Shown here: positions 6,104-14,133 of the stretch, in pieces
How positions within the stretch are numbered: position 1 is the first letter of the stretch
Layout: every line of letters begins with the position of its first letter
Translations under genes and position numbers: made by a program
Origin: Ruminococcus sp.
Lineage (GTDB): Bacteria > Bacillota > Clostridia > Oscillospirales > Ruminococcaceae
Direction: 5' to 3'
Assembly (NCBI GenBank): GCA_024697705.1
Contig: JAILFF010000157.1
Coordinates: 1-18,084, forward strand
Length of the DNA stretch: 18,084 nucleotides
Notes under the pieces: model-generated
What the model saw: the letters and a program-made list of their open reading frames with translations, nothing else
What the model was told of the DNA's origin: nothing
Databases searched by the model: none

Positions 6104-7534
6104 ATGTACGACATAGTTATCATCGGCGCAGGCATAACGGGAACGATGCTCGCAAGGGAGCTTTCCCGCTACGACCTTAAGCTCGCGCTGATCGACAAGG
6201 AAAACGACATCGCCGACGGCGCTACCATGGCGAATTCCGCTATCGTCCACACGGGCTACGACCCCGAACCGGGCACGATGAAAGCCCGCATGAATCCCGA
6301 AGGCTGCCGCCTTTACGAACAGCTCTGTAAGGAGCTCGGCTGCAAATATACCGTCGTCGGGGCGCTTGTTGCCGCCTGCGGTGCGGACGAGGAGAGACAC
6401 CTCGATATCTTAGCCGCACGCGCCGACGATCGCGGTATCCCCTACAAGATGCTCGACGGCAAAGCCGCTCACGAAGCCGAGCCGAACCTCTCCGACGAGG
6501 TGACGAAGGCGCTCGATTTCTACACGACGGCGGTCATCTACCCGTGGGAGGTCGCCATCGCCTGCGCGGAGGTGGCTGTGACAAACGGCGCGGAGCTGTA
6601 CTTAAACAGTCCGTGTACCGCCATCGAACGCACGGACGGCGGCTATATCGTCCGCACTCCCGAAAGGGCGCTCGAAACGCGGCTCGTCGTCAATGCGGCG
6701 GGCGTTTACGCCGAGAATATCGCCCGAATGGTCGCCGATAACGTGCGCTTCCGCATAACCCCGCGGCGCGGCGAATATTACGTGCTCGACAATGCCGTGC
6801 AGCCTGTCAAGCACATCGTCTTCCCCGTTCCGTCGAAGGAAAAGGGCAAGGGCGTTCTCGCCGTGCCGACCGTTTACGGCAACACGCTCATCGGTCCGTC
6901 GAGCGACGTGGTGGAAGACCTCGCCGACAACGGCACCAGCACCGAAGGGCTCGATTACGTAACGAAGAATATCCGCAGGCTCGTGAAGAACGTGCCGCTG
7001 AACCGCTCGATACGCACCTTCGCGGGGCTTCGTCCTTCGGCTGATGTGCATGATTTCGTTATCGAAGAACAGCCCGGAGCGGAGGGCTTTGTAAACGCCT
7101 GCTGTATCGAATCGCCCGGACTGGCTTCGGCTCCCGCTATCGCAAGGTATATCATTAACGAGCTTATCTCGAAGCGCCTTACTCTTAAAGAAAAGCAAGG
7201 CGCGGTGCTGACGAGAGAACGCCCGGCAGTCATGGAGGAGCTTTCCCCCGAAGAGCGCTCGGAGCTTATCAAAAAAGAGCCTTCATACGGGCGTATCATC
7301 TGCCGCTGTGAGCAGATATCCGAAGGCGAGATAGTCGCCTGCATACGCCGCACCTGCGGGGCAAGGACGGTCAAGGGCGTGAAAAAGCGCGTCCGTCCGG
7401 GCATGGGTCGATGTCAGGGCGGCTTCTGCGAGCCGAGAGTCGTGGAAATTCTTGCAAGAGAGCTGAACTGCGCTCCGACGGAGATAGTTCTCGACTCGGC
7501 AAAAAGTAATATTCTGGAAAGCGAGAACCGATGA
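6104..7534 (+). CDS. FAD-dependent oxidoreductase, GlpA/LhgO-like, with C-terminal [2Fe-2S]-type domain
   Basis: The 476-residue product starts MYDIVIIGAGITG, an FAD-binding Rossmann loop (GAGITG, residues 8-13), and continues as a DAO-family flavoprotein (residues ~1-360) of the glycerol-3-phosphate dehydrogenase / L-2-hydroxyglutarate oxidase type. FAGLRPSADVHDFVIE (about 306-321) and ESPGLASAPAIA are typical of the group. A BFD-like domain follows with four Cys: Cys400 and Cys402 (CRC) and Cys437 and Cys442 (C-x4-C), expected to bind [2Fe-2S]. It probably oxidises a small hydroxy-acid or glycerol phosphate and passes electrons to its partners. The start is ATG 6104. The stop overlaps the next gene by 4 bases. 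GlpA is the nearest well-known relative, but no glycerol kinase or facilitator lies in the window, so the substrate is open. Confidence 0.85.
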   Translation: MYDIVIIGAGITGTMLARELSRYDLKLALIDKENDIADGATMANSAIVHTGYDPEPGTMKARMNPEGCRLYEQLCKELGCKYTVVGALVAACGADEERHLDILAARADDRGIPYKMLDGKAAHEAEPNLSDEVTKALDFYTTAVIYPWEVAIACAEVAVTNGAELYLNSPCTAIERTDGGYIVRTPERALETRLVVNAAGVYAENIARMVADNVRFRITPRRGEYYVLDNAVQPVKHIVFPVPSKEKGKGVLAVPTVYGNTLIGPSSDVVEDLADNGTSTEGLDYVTKNIRRLVKNVPLNRSIRTFAGLRPSADVHDFVIEEQPGAEGFVNACCIESPGLASAPAIARYIINELISKRLTLKEKQGAVLTRERPAVMEELSPEERSELIKKEPSYGRIICRCEQISEGEIVACIRRTCGARTVKGVKKRVRPGMGRCQGGFCEPRVVEILARELNCAPTEIVLDSAKSNILESENR

Positions 7535-8802
7535 TGAGTGATATGAAGCATTACGAAGCAATTATTATAGGCGGCGGCAGCGCGGGTCTTGCGGCGGCTG
7601 TCTCACTTAAGGAAAACGGCATAAGCGACATCGTTGTGCTCGAAAAGGACGGCGAAGCGGGCGGGATCTTGCAGCAGTGCATACATAACGGCTTCGGCTT
7701 GCAGACCTTCAAGGAGCAGCTTTCGGGTCCCGCCTACGCCGAAAGATTCATCAAAAAAGCGACGGAGCTGGGCGTGACCGTAAAGACCGACACTATGGTC
7801 ACGAAGCTCGGCGCGGATAAAACGGTAGAATATGTAAACGCGGAGGAGGGCTGCGTTAAGGCTTCGGCGGACGCGGTGATCCTTGCCGTCGGCTGCTACG
7901 AAAGACCCCGCGGAGCCATCACGATGACGGGCGACCGCTGTGCGGGCGTTTACACGGCGGGTCAGGCGCAGAAATACCTGAACATTGACGGCTACCTCGT
8001 CGGCAAGCGCGTGTTCATCTTGGGCTCGGGAGATATCGGGCTTATCATGGCTCGTCGAATGACCTTGGAGGGCGCAAAAGTCCTCGGTGTGGCTGAGATA
8101 ATGCCCTACTCGAACGGTCTGCCGCGAAACATCAAGCAGTGTCTCGAAGACTTCGACATTCCGCTGTTCCTTTCGCACACGGTGACGAAGACCTTCGGCA
8201 AGGACAGGCTCGAAAGGATAGAGCTTGTGAAGGTCGATGAGAACAAGAACCCCATTGCGGGCAGCGAACAGTATTTCGACGTAGACACGCTGCTCCTGTC
8301 GATAGGGCTTATCCCCGAGAACCACCTTTCGGACGAGATAGGCATTACGATGGACAGAAGCACGAAGGGTCCCGTGGTAGACGACCGCTACATGACGAGC
8401 TGCGAGGGCATATTCGCCTGCGGGAACGGTCTGCACGTACACGACCTCGTCGATTTCGTTACCTTGCAGGCGGCAAGAGCGGGCAAGGGCGCTGCCGAAT
8501 ACATCAGGGACAAGAGTAAACAGCGCGGCGAAGCGGTGCGCGTTTCGGCGGGAGAGAACGTCGGCTACACGGTGCCCTCATTCGTCCACCCGACCGACGC
8601 GGCTGACGATGTGGAGTTTTTCTTCCGCGTGAATCAGCCGCTCGAAAACGCCGTTATCAAGGTCATGAGCGGCGGTGCCGAGATTCGCTCGATAAAGAAA
8701 AAGAAGATAATCCCCTCCGAGATGGAGCGCGTACTGCTTAAGAAAGACGTTATCGCGGGGCTTTCGGGGGAAGTAACGATATCCGTGGAGGTGCTGTCAT
8801 GA
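7531..8802 (+). CDS. NAD(P)/FAD-dependent oxidoreductase (pyridine nucleotide-disulfide family)
   Basis: The 423-residue product has an N-terminal FAD site IIIGGGSAGLAAA (GGGSAG about residues 14-19) and a second, NAD(P)-binding Rossmann motif VFILGSGDIG (161-170), so it should shuttle electrons between FAD and a nicotinamide. The conserved block GILQQCIHNGFGL (about 45-57) and the FAD-contacting CEGIFACGNGLHVHD near residue 295 are characteristic of the partner flavoprotein found beside GlpA-like proteins and DUF1667. An extra C-terminal beta-rich domain (~345-423) follows the barrel of Rossmann folds. ATGs at 7531 and 7534 are both possible starts, the first giving an ATGA overlap with the upstream stop. 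The downstream DUF1667 gene also overlaps by ATGA, so all three are co-translated and probably form one complex. Confidence 0.87.
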   Translation: MMSDMKHYEAIIIGGGSAGLAAAVSLKENGISDIVVLEKDGEAGGILQQCIHNGFGLQTFKEQLSGPAYAERFIKKATELGVTVKTDTMVTKLGADKTVEYVNAEEGCVKASADAVILAVGCYERPRGAITMTGDRCAGVYTAGQAQKYLNIDGYLVGKRVFILGSGDIGLIMARRMTLEGAKVLGVAEIMPYSNGLPRNIKQCLEDFDIPLFLSHTVTKTFGKDRLERIELVKVDENKNPIAGSEQYFDVDTLLLSIGLIPENHLSDEIGITMDRSTKGPVVDDRYMTSCEGIFACGNGLHVHDLVDFVTLQAARAGKGAAEYIRDKSKQRGEAVRVSAGENVGYTVPSFVHPTDAADDVEFFFRVNQPLENAVIKVMSGGAEIRSIKKKKIIPSEMERVLLKKDVIAGLSGEVTISVEVLS

Positions 8803-9164
8803 CTGAGAAGGAGCTTGTCTGCGTAGTATGTCCGATGGGCTGCCGTATAACGGTAACGCTCGATGGAGAGAACATAGTTTCGGTAACGGGGAACAGCTGT
8901 CCTCGCGGCAAGGCTTATGCGGAGAAGGAGTGCATACGTCCCGAGCGGATACTGACGACGACCGTTCGTATCGAAGGCGGCACGCACAGGGTACTGCCCG
9001 TCATCACCGATAAAGAGATACCGCTCGACAGGATATTCGAGGCGATGGAGGAAGTCCGAAAGACGACGGCGAAAGCGCCCGTCACGGAAGGGCAGGTAAT
9101 CATAGAGAACATTCTTGACACAGGCGCCAATGTGATAGCGTCGAGGTCGATGGAAACAATGTGA
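8799..9164 (+). CDS. DUF1667 cysteine-cluster protein
   Basis: This small protein of 121 residues has five cysteines in its first 45 residues: Cys8, Cys11 and Cys15 (CVVCPMGC), Cys34 (NSCPRGKAYA) and Cys45 (KEC). That arrangement is the hallmark of DUF1667, a family that accompanies GlpA-like flavoproteins and is thought to bind an Fe-S cluster or metal. The first segment resembles the Cys-rich N-terminus of molybdopterin oxidoreductases, but no molybdenum domain is present. It overlaps the preceding gene by ATGA. In anaerobes it may take the place of GlpC as electron conduit; this is inference from position. No membrane helix is seen. The stop is immediately followed by the heptamer inverted repeat. 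Confidence 0.85.
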   Translation: MTEKELVCVVCPMGCRITVTLDGENIVSVTGNSCPRGKAYAEKECIRPERILTTTVRIEGGTHRVLPVITDKEIPLDRIFEAMEEVRKTTAKAPVTEGQVIIENILDTGANVIASRSMETM

Positions 9165-9267
9165 AAGATAAAAGATGAAAGATAAGAGATAAAAGATAGC
9201 AGCAAACAAAAAAGATAAAAGATATTCTGCGGAAAAATATCTTTTATCTTTTATCTTCTTATCTTTT
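9165..9267. repeat. Heptamer-based inverted repeat between convergent genes
   Basis: The left half is AAAGAT-containing units at 7-base steps (AAAGATA, AAAGATG, AAAGATA, AGAGATA, AAAGATA; about 9165-9200, then two more at 9211-9224). The right half is their reverse complement (TATCTTT units, about 9239-9267). The middle is short (about 14 bases, TTCTGCGG...). The layout matches elements A and B (tandem heptamers facing each other) but with a different heptamer. It sits exactly between the stop of the DUF1667 gene and the stop of the diguanylate cyclase, so it may also act as a bidirectional terminator: the A-rich and T-rich arms pair to a long hairpin. Confidence 0.8.
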
Positions 9268-11175
9268 TTATTTCCTGCGATTCGGCTTTGATTGTTTCAT
9301 CGTGTACATACGCTCGTCGCTGACGCGCAGGAGGTCTTCAAGGCGCGTGTTTTCGTTCGCCTTCGTTATCAGCGCACCGTAGCTCAGTTCTATCTTATAC
9401 GGCTTGCCGATGGACTCATTGTAGTTGTCGGCGTTCAGTTTGAGCTTTTCGAGGAAGCGCTCCAGCTTCTTCTCGCTGTAATGCGGCGCGTAGATGTAGA
9501 ACTCGTCGCCGCCCGCACGACCCGCTATCTCGCCCGAGTCGCAGCACTTCGTTATTATGTTCGCCGCCGCCTTGATGGCACGGTCGCCTTCGTAATGCCC
9601 GTAAACGTCGTTTATGCGCTTAAGACCGTCCATGTCGATGACCATCGTGCAGACAGTCCGCTCGTCCTCTATCGTGCGCAGAGAATCGCGTGAAAGCTCC
9701 TCAAAGCCGCGCCTGTTGAGCATACCCGTAAGACCGTCGCGGATACTCAGGTCTTCGAGAGTGCCTATCAGCTTGCTTATGCGGTCGTTCTTCCAAAGCG
9801 TTTCAAGCTGCATCGAAAGTATCAGCAGCCACACAATGTAGAACTCGTTGAAGATGTCATAAGTTGCCATTTCCACAGCGCAGTAGCCGAACGTTCTTTC
9901 GGCGCAGTGGACGCTCATTATATAGTACGAATGAGGTTTTTCGTCATTTACCCGCGGGATAAGCTCGGTGCTGTCAAAGGGCTTATCGGGCTTGACGTAC
10001 TTTTCCTCCTTGTCTATCCAGGCGGCGGGGACGAATTTACCCGACGGCACAAGATAATCGCTTTCGCAGGATAATCTTCCGCTGCGGTCGCTGTGCAGCA
10101 TTACAAAGTAGGAGTTAAAGCTGCCGAAAAAGATCGATTCCTTCTTGAACACGAAGTTCTTGAAAAGATCGTCGAGCTTTTCAAGGCTGTCAACGAATTT
10201 AAGCTGGAGCATCGAGGACTCGGTGCCGTAGATGTTGTAGCTCGTCTGACGGTTGTCGTTGTAGGCGTTGTTGATGTTCATAGCCTCAGACCGATAATCG
10301 AGAGGCACACAGCCGCAGGAATGAGTATAAATAGGCGTAGGCTCGACCCTGAGCGCGGAAAGATCGGGTTCTCTGCCGCAGCTGAGATCGAGAAGCAGCC
10401 CCAGTGCGCGGCTGGCGATATCAAAGCGCTCTCTCGTAGCCGATGTGATATGCGGCACGCACTCCTGACCCTCGATAGTTCCGTCAAAGCCCGAGATAGC
10501 GATATCCCCGGGAACGTCTATCCCGCGCTCGTTGAACGCCTTCGCAAGCGAAACCGCCATGAAGTCGTTGGCGCAGACGATAGCCTCGGGGCGTTCGGGC
10601 AGCGAAAGGAAGTATTCGGCAGCCTGCCTGCCCTTGTGGAACCAGAAATCGCCCTCGAACATACCCACGCCGTCCTCGGGCAGACCTCTTTCGCGCATTA
10701 CCTCGCGGAAACGCTTAAGGCGCACCTGTGCGTCGGGGTGAGTAAGATAGCCCGACATATAGCCTATTTTAGTAAAGTGGTGATGATCGAGGAAATGCTT
10801 CGTCAGGGTGGCGATGCCCTCCGCGTCATCGAACTCGATATTGTAAAAGCCCTCGATATAGCTGCTTATCGAAACGACGGGCAGCCCCGAGTTTTTCAGC
10901 TTTTTGATGATAGAGGTCTTGATGGACTCAATGGTATAGCCCTCGCCGTCGAAAACCACGCCGCAGTAGGGGCTTAAGTCGATGAAGTCGATGATATCAG
11001 CCTCATGATCGCCGTAGATCGGGTCTCTGTCGCCGATCTTGCCGAGAGAATTGAAATAGACGATATTCACGCCGAGCATATCGGCAGCCCTGCTGAAAGC
11101 GGCAGTAAGACCGCGCCGATAACGGCTGGTAAAAGTGCAGCCGAACATTGCTATCGTTTTGAGCGAATTTATCAT
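9268..11175 (-). CDS. LacI-type ligand-binding domain fused to GGDEF diguanylate cyclase
   Basis: This 635-residue protein has no signal peptide and no clear membrane segment, so it is probably cytoplasmic. Residues ~1-290 form a periplasmic-binding-like fold of the LacI/GalR regulator type (IVCANDFMAVSLAKAF at about 199-214; GDIAISGFDG at 223-232; PHITSATRERFDIASRALGLLLDL at 241-264), but the usual N-terminal helix-turn-helix is missing. Residues ~300-465 form an unassigned, possibly GAF-like linker. Residues ~472-632 form a GGDEF domain with DGLTGMLNRRG (480-490), DMDGLKRINDVYGH (514-527) and an intact GGDEF (555-559). The c-di-GMP inhibitory RxxD is absent (DSGE in its place). It should make c-di-GMP in response to a bound sugar. 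The start is ATG 11175, set by a near-perfect ribosome site and a promoter that overlaps the longer reading frame. It is divergent from cellobiose phosphorylase. Confidence 0.9.
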   Translation of the reverse strand: MINSLKTIAMFGCTFTSRYRRGLTAAFSRAADMLGVNIVYFNSLGKIGDRDPIYGDHEADIIDFIDLSPYCGVVFDGEGYTIESIKTSIIKKLKNSGLPVVSISSYIEGFYNIEFDDAEGIATLTKHFLDHHHFTKIGYMSGYLTHPDAQVRLKRFREVMRERGLPEDGVGMFEGDFWFHKGRQAAEYFLSLPERPEAIVCANDFMAVSLAKAFNERGIDVPGDIAISGFDGTIEGQECVPHITSATRERFDIASRALGLLLDLSCGREPDLSALRVEPTPIYTHSCGCVPLDYRSEAMNINNAYNDNRQTSYNIYGTESSMLQLKFVDSLEKLDDLFKNFVFKKESIFFGSFNSYFVMLHSDRSGRLSCESDYLVPSGKFVPAAWIDKEEKYVKPDKPFDSTELIPRVNDEKPHSYYIMSVHCAERTFGYCAVEMATYDIFNEFYIVWLLILSMQLETLWKNDRISKLIGTLEDLSIRDGLTGMLNRRGFEELSRDSLRTIEDERTVCTMVIDMDGLKRINDVYGHYEGDRAIKAAANIITKCCDSGEIAGRAGGDEFYIYAPHYSEKKLERFLEKLKLNADNYNESIGKPYKIELSYGALITKANENTRLEDLLRVSDERMYTMKQSKPNRRK

Positions 11176-11181
11176 CTTGCC

Positions 11182-11192
11182 GATCACCTCCC
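11182..11192 (-). promoter_or_regulatory. Strong ribosome binding site deciding the diguanylate cyclase start
   Basis: Reverse strand GGGAGGTGATC, nearly the full complement of the 16S 3' end, lies 6 bases from the ATG at 11175. This selects MINSLKTIAM as the N-terminus over the ATG at 11250, which lies upstream of the -35 element. Confidence 0.85.
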
Positions 11193-11212
11193 GAGCAGTG
11201 CTTATCATTTTG

Positions 11213-11241
11213 ATTATACCACTATTATAAGGGCTTGTCAA
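11213..11241 (-). promoter_or_regulatory. Consensus sigma-A promoter of the sensor diguanylate cyclase
   Basis: Reverse strand TTGACA (11241-11236), 17-base spacer, TATAAT (11218-11213). Transcription should start near 11206, about 30 bases before the ATG at 11175. Confidence 0.85.
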
Positions 11242-11542
11242 CGTTTTCATAAAATATTTAATTGATTATTATATATTTTTCTTGATTTGTACAACCCGCC
11301 TGTATGTGAAACACGCCTGTTTCCCGAATTGCAGGGCGGCTGCCGTTCCTTCGATAATTAAACATATTTTGCAAATCGAAAATGTATTGGCGCACCTGTG
11401 TGTGTGCCCGTGAACTTTCCCCGCCCTTGCGATCATCCCGGGCTTCGCGGTTTTCTGCTCAAAACCGCAAAATACTGCAACATTTCCTAAAATATTTATA
11501 CAAAAAAGCTCCGTTAAAATATTTAAATTTTGTGCAGACCCC
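11242..11542. other. Divergent intergenic region between sensor DGC and cellobiose phosphorylase
   Basis: There is no gene in this stretch. It holds an 8-base perfect hairpin GCGGTTTT-CTGCTC-AAAACCGC (11447-11468) without a T tract on either strand, and a GTGTGTG-containing segment near 11397. AT-rich tracts with twice-repeated AAAATATTTA (about 11490-11525) sit just upstream of the GH94 -35 and could be an UP-type element. No clear LacI operator is visible. Confidence 0.5.
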
Positions 11543-11571
11543 TTGAAATCCCTTGAAAAATGTGATATAAT
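11543..11571 (+). promoter_or_regulatory. Sigma-A promoter of cellobiose phosphorylase
   Basis: TTGAAA (11543-11548), 17-base spacer, TATAAT (11566-11571). The leader of about 75 bases contains a possible stem ACGGA/TCCGT (about 11604-11622) before the AAAGGAG ribosome site (11636-11642). Confidence 0.78.
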
Positions 11572-11652
11572 GATTGTATGAGCGCACTATGCGCCGCGCC
11601 GTAACGGACGCTTTGTATCCGTACAAATAATTGATAAAGGAGCTATCAGCTA

Positions 11653-14085
11653 ATGAAGTACGGTTATTTTGACCTGAAAAACAAGGAATATGTTATCACC
11701 CGCCCCGATACCCCCGCACCCTGGGCAAACTACTTGGGCTCGCCCGAATACGGCGCTATCGTTTCCAATAACGCGGGAGGTTACAGCTTCGTAAAGAGCG
11801 GCGCGAACGGTCGTATCGCCCGCTACCGCTTTAACTCAAACATCGGTCTCCCCGGCAGATATATCTATATCCGCGATAACGACCTCGGCACAAACGGAGT
11901 TTGTGCAGACTACTGGTCGGCTTCGTGGCAGCCCGTCGGCAAGCCGCTCGATGAGTATAAGTCTGTCTGCCGCCACGGTACCGCTTATACCACCATCACC
12001 GCCGAGTACGAGGGTATCACCTCCGAAGTCACCTATTACGTTCCGCTGAACAAGACCTACGAGGTATGGCGCACGAAGATAACCAACGACTCCGACCGCG
12101 TTAGAAGCCTTTCGACATTCGGCTTCATCGAGTTCACCAACGAGAACAACTACGAACAGGATCAGGTTAACCTCCAGTATACGCTGTTCATCACCCGCAC
12201 CTCCTTTGAGGGCAATATGATCGTTCAGCATATCAACGAGAACAGCGGCAAGGACGACACGGGCAGCAATCACCGCGAGCGTTTCTTCGGCATGGTGGGA
12301 GCGCCTGTCTCCAATGCCTGCGGAAGCCTTGATAACTTCATCGGCAGCTACCGCGACTACGGCTGCCCGATAGCGGTTGAGCGCGGACAGCTCGATAACG
12401 TTATGAACTACAACTCCAATGCCTGCGGAGCTTTGCAGAACGATCTTATCCTTGAACCGGGCGAGACCGTCGAGCTTGTATATGTGCTCGGTCAGAAATG
12501 CCCCGCCGAAGCTAAGGAGATCCTCGCCGCTTACGAAAAGAAGGGCGCCTGCGACGCGGAGATCAAGGAGCTTGTCGATTACTGGCACGGTCAGCTCGAC
12601 AACTTCCGGGTGGAAACGCCTTCCGAAGAGTTCAACAACATGGTATCGGTATGGAATGCTTATCAGTGCTTCATCACCTTTATCTGGTCGAGAGCGGCTT
12701 CGTTCATCTACTGCGGCTTAAGAAACGGCTACGGCTACCGCGACACCGTTCAGGATATTCAGGGTATTATCCATATTGATCCCGAGCTTGCCGCCGAGAA
12801 GATACGCTTTATGCTTTCGGCGCAGGTATCGAACGGCGGAGGTCTGCCGCTTGTTAAGTTCGACCACAACGCGGGCAACGAGACCTGCCCCGACGAAAAC
12901 GACGAAAACAGCGTTTACGCCAAGGAGACAGGACACCCCTCCTACCGCGCAGACGACGCACTGTGGCTCTTCCCGACTATCGTTAAGTACATCGGCGAGA
13001 CGGGCAACAAGGCTTTCCTCGACGAAGTTATCGTCTACGCCGAAAAGAACGGCGGCGAAGCAACCGTATACGAGCATTTGAAGAACGCTATCCGCTTCTC
13101 GATGGAGCGTCTCGGCGACCACAAGATGCCTGCGGGTCTGCACGCCGACTGGAACGACTGTCTGCGTCTCGGCAAGAAGGGCGAGAGCACGTTCGTAGCA
13201 TTCCAGCTCTACTACGCAATGAGCGTTATGAAGGGCTATGCGGAAGAGCGCGGCGACAACGAATATGTCGAGTACATTAATAAGGTACAGGCAGAGCTCG
13301 GCAAGACCCTTTCGGACTGCTGGGACGAGGACAGATTTATCCGCGGTATCCGCGAGGACGGCGTTATCGTGGGCGCGAAGAAAGACCCCGAAGCGAATAT
13401 GTGGCTGAACCCGCAGAGCTGGTCGGTAATTTCGGGCTTTGCAAGCAAGGAGCAGGCAGAGACCGCTATGGAGAGCGTTCACCGCATACTGAACACTCCC
13501 TACGGCGTAAAGTTGCTTGAGCCGCCTTACGTTGACCATTATTTCAGCGGTGCGCTGATGCACATCTTCAACCCCGACACGAAGGAGAACGGCGGTATCT
13601 TCTCGCAGACGCAGGGCTGGGCTATCCTTGCCGAATCGCTTCTCGGTCACGGCGACAGGGCGTTTGAATACTTCCTCGAAAGCTCGCCCGCAAGCATGAA
13701 CGACAAGGCGGAGCGCCGCATTATGGAGCCGTATGTTCACGGTCAGTTCACCGAATCGACCCGCTCACCCTATGCGGGACGTTCGCACGTTCACTGGCTG
13801 ACGGGCACGGGCTCTACCGTAATGGTAGGCTGTGTCGAGGGTATCTGCGGCATGAGACCCAATGCCGACGGACTTGTGATAGACCCGTCTATCCCGCACG
13901 AGTGGGACGGCTTCAAGATCACAAAGACCTTCCGCGGCAAGAAGCTCTCGATAGACATCACGAACCCCGATCATGTTCAGAGCGGAGTCAAGAGCGTAAC
14001 GCTCAACGGCAAGGCGCTTGAAGGCAACTTTGTTGACGCAGCTCTGCTTGCAGATACGAATGAGATCAAGGTAGTTCTCGGATAA
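11653..14085 (+). CDS. cbpA: Cellobiose phosphorylase (GH94)
   Basis: The 810-residue cytoplasmic enzyme splits cellobiose with phosphate to glucose 1-phosphate and glucose, saving ATP. The N-terminal MKYGYFDLKNKEYVITRPDTPAPW and the overall length match Ruminococcus and Clostridium cellobiose phosphorylases. Domains: N-terminal beta-sandwich (~1-290), a helical linker (WNAYQCFITFIWSRAASF, about 336-353), then the (alpha/alpha)6 barrel with GLRNGYGYRDTVQDIQG (about 356-372), the DWND motif (499-502) that holds the general-acid Asp, and GIFSQTQGWAILAESLLGHGDRA near residue 650. A phosphate-contacting region is seen at HVHWLTGTGSTVMVG near 715. A C-terminal beta domain follows. Related GH94 enzymes act on cellodextrin or chitobiose, but length and N-terminus favour cellobiose. 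The start ATG has AAAGGAG 10 bases upstream. It has its own promoter and terminator, hence monocistronic. Confidence 0.93.
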   Translation: MKYGYFDLKNKEYVITRPDTPAPWANYLGSPEYGAIVSNNAGGYSFVKSGANGRIARYRFNSNIGLPGRYIYIRDNDLGTNGVCADYWSASWQPVGKPLDEYKSVCRHGTAYTTITAEYEGITSEVTYYVPLNKTYEVWRTKITNDSDRVRSLSTFGFIEFTNENNYEQDQVNLQYTLFITRTSFEGNMIVQHINENSGKDDTGSNHRERFFGMVGAPVSNACGSLDNFIGSYRDYGCPIAVERGQLDNVMNYNSNACGALQNDLILEPGETVELVYVLGQKCPAEAKEILAAYEKKGACDAEIKELVDYWHGQLDNFRVETPSEEFNNMVSVWNAYQCFITFIWSRAASFIYCGLRNGYGYRDTVQDIQGIIHIDPELAAEKIRFMLSAQVSNGGGLPLVKFDHNAGNETCPDENDENSVYAKETGHPSYRADDALWLFPTIVKYIGETGNKAFLDEVIVYAEKNGGEATVYEHLKNAIRFSMERLGDHKMPAGLHADWNDCLRLGKKGESTFVAFQLYYAMSVMKGYAEERGDNEYVEYINKVQAELGKTLSDCWDEDRFIRGIREDGVIVGAKKDPEANMWLNPQSWSVISGFASKEQAETAMESVHRILNTPYGVKLLEPPYVDHYFSGALMHIFNPDTKENGGIFSQTQGWAILAESLLGHGDRAFEYFLESSPASMNDKAERRIMEPYVHGQFTESTRSPYAGRSHVHWLTGTGSTVMVGCVEGICGMRPNADGLVIDPSIPHEWDGFKITKTFRGKKLSIDITNPDHVQSGVKSVTLNGKALEGNFVDAALLADTNEIKVVLG

Positions 14086-14091
14086 TATTCC

Positions 14092-14124
14092 CGGCGGAAC
14101 GCGGCAAACGTTCCGCCGTTTTTT
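14092..14124 (+). terminator. Intrinsic terminator of cellobiose phosphorylase
   Basis: Ten-base perfect stem CGGCGGAACG (14092-14101) / CGTTCCGCCG (14109-14118) with a 7-base loop, followed by six T; 6 bases after the stop codon. Confidence 0.92.
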
Positions 14125-14133
14125 ACAATAATC

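Noticed and set aside
7603..8442. Reverse-strand frame of 279 codons opposite the NAD(P)/FAD oxidoreductase
   Set aside because: It is a mirror of strongly conserved forward coding sequence, with no promoter or ribosome site.
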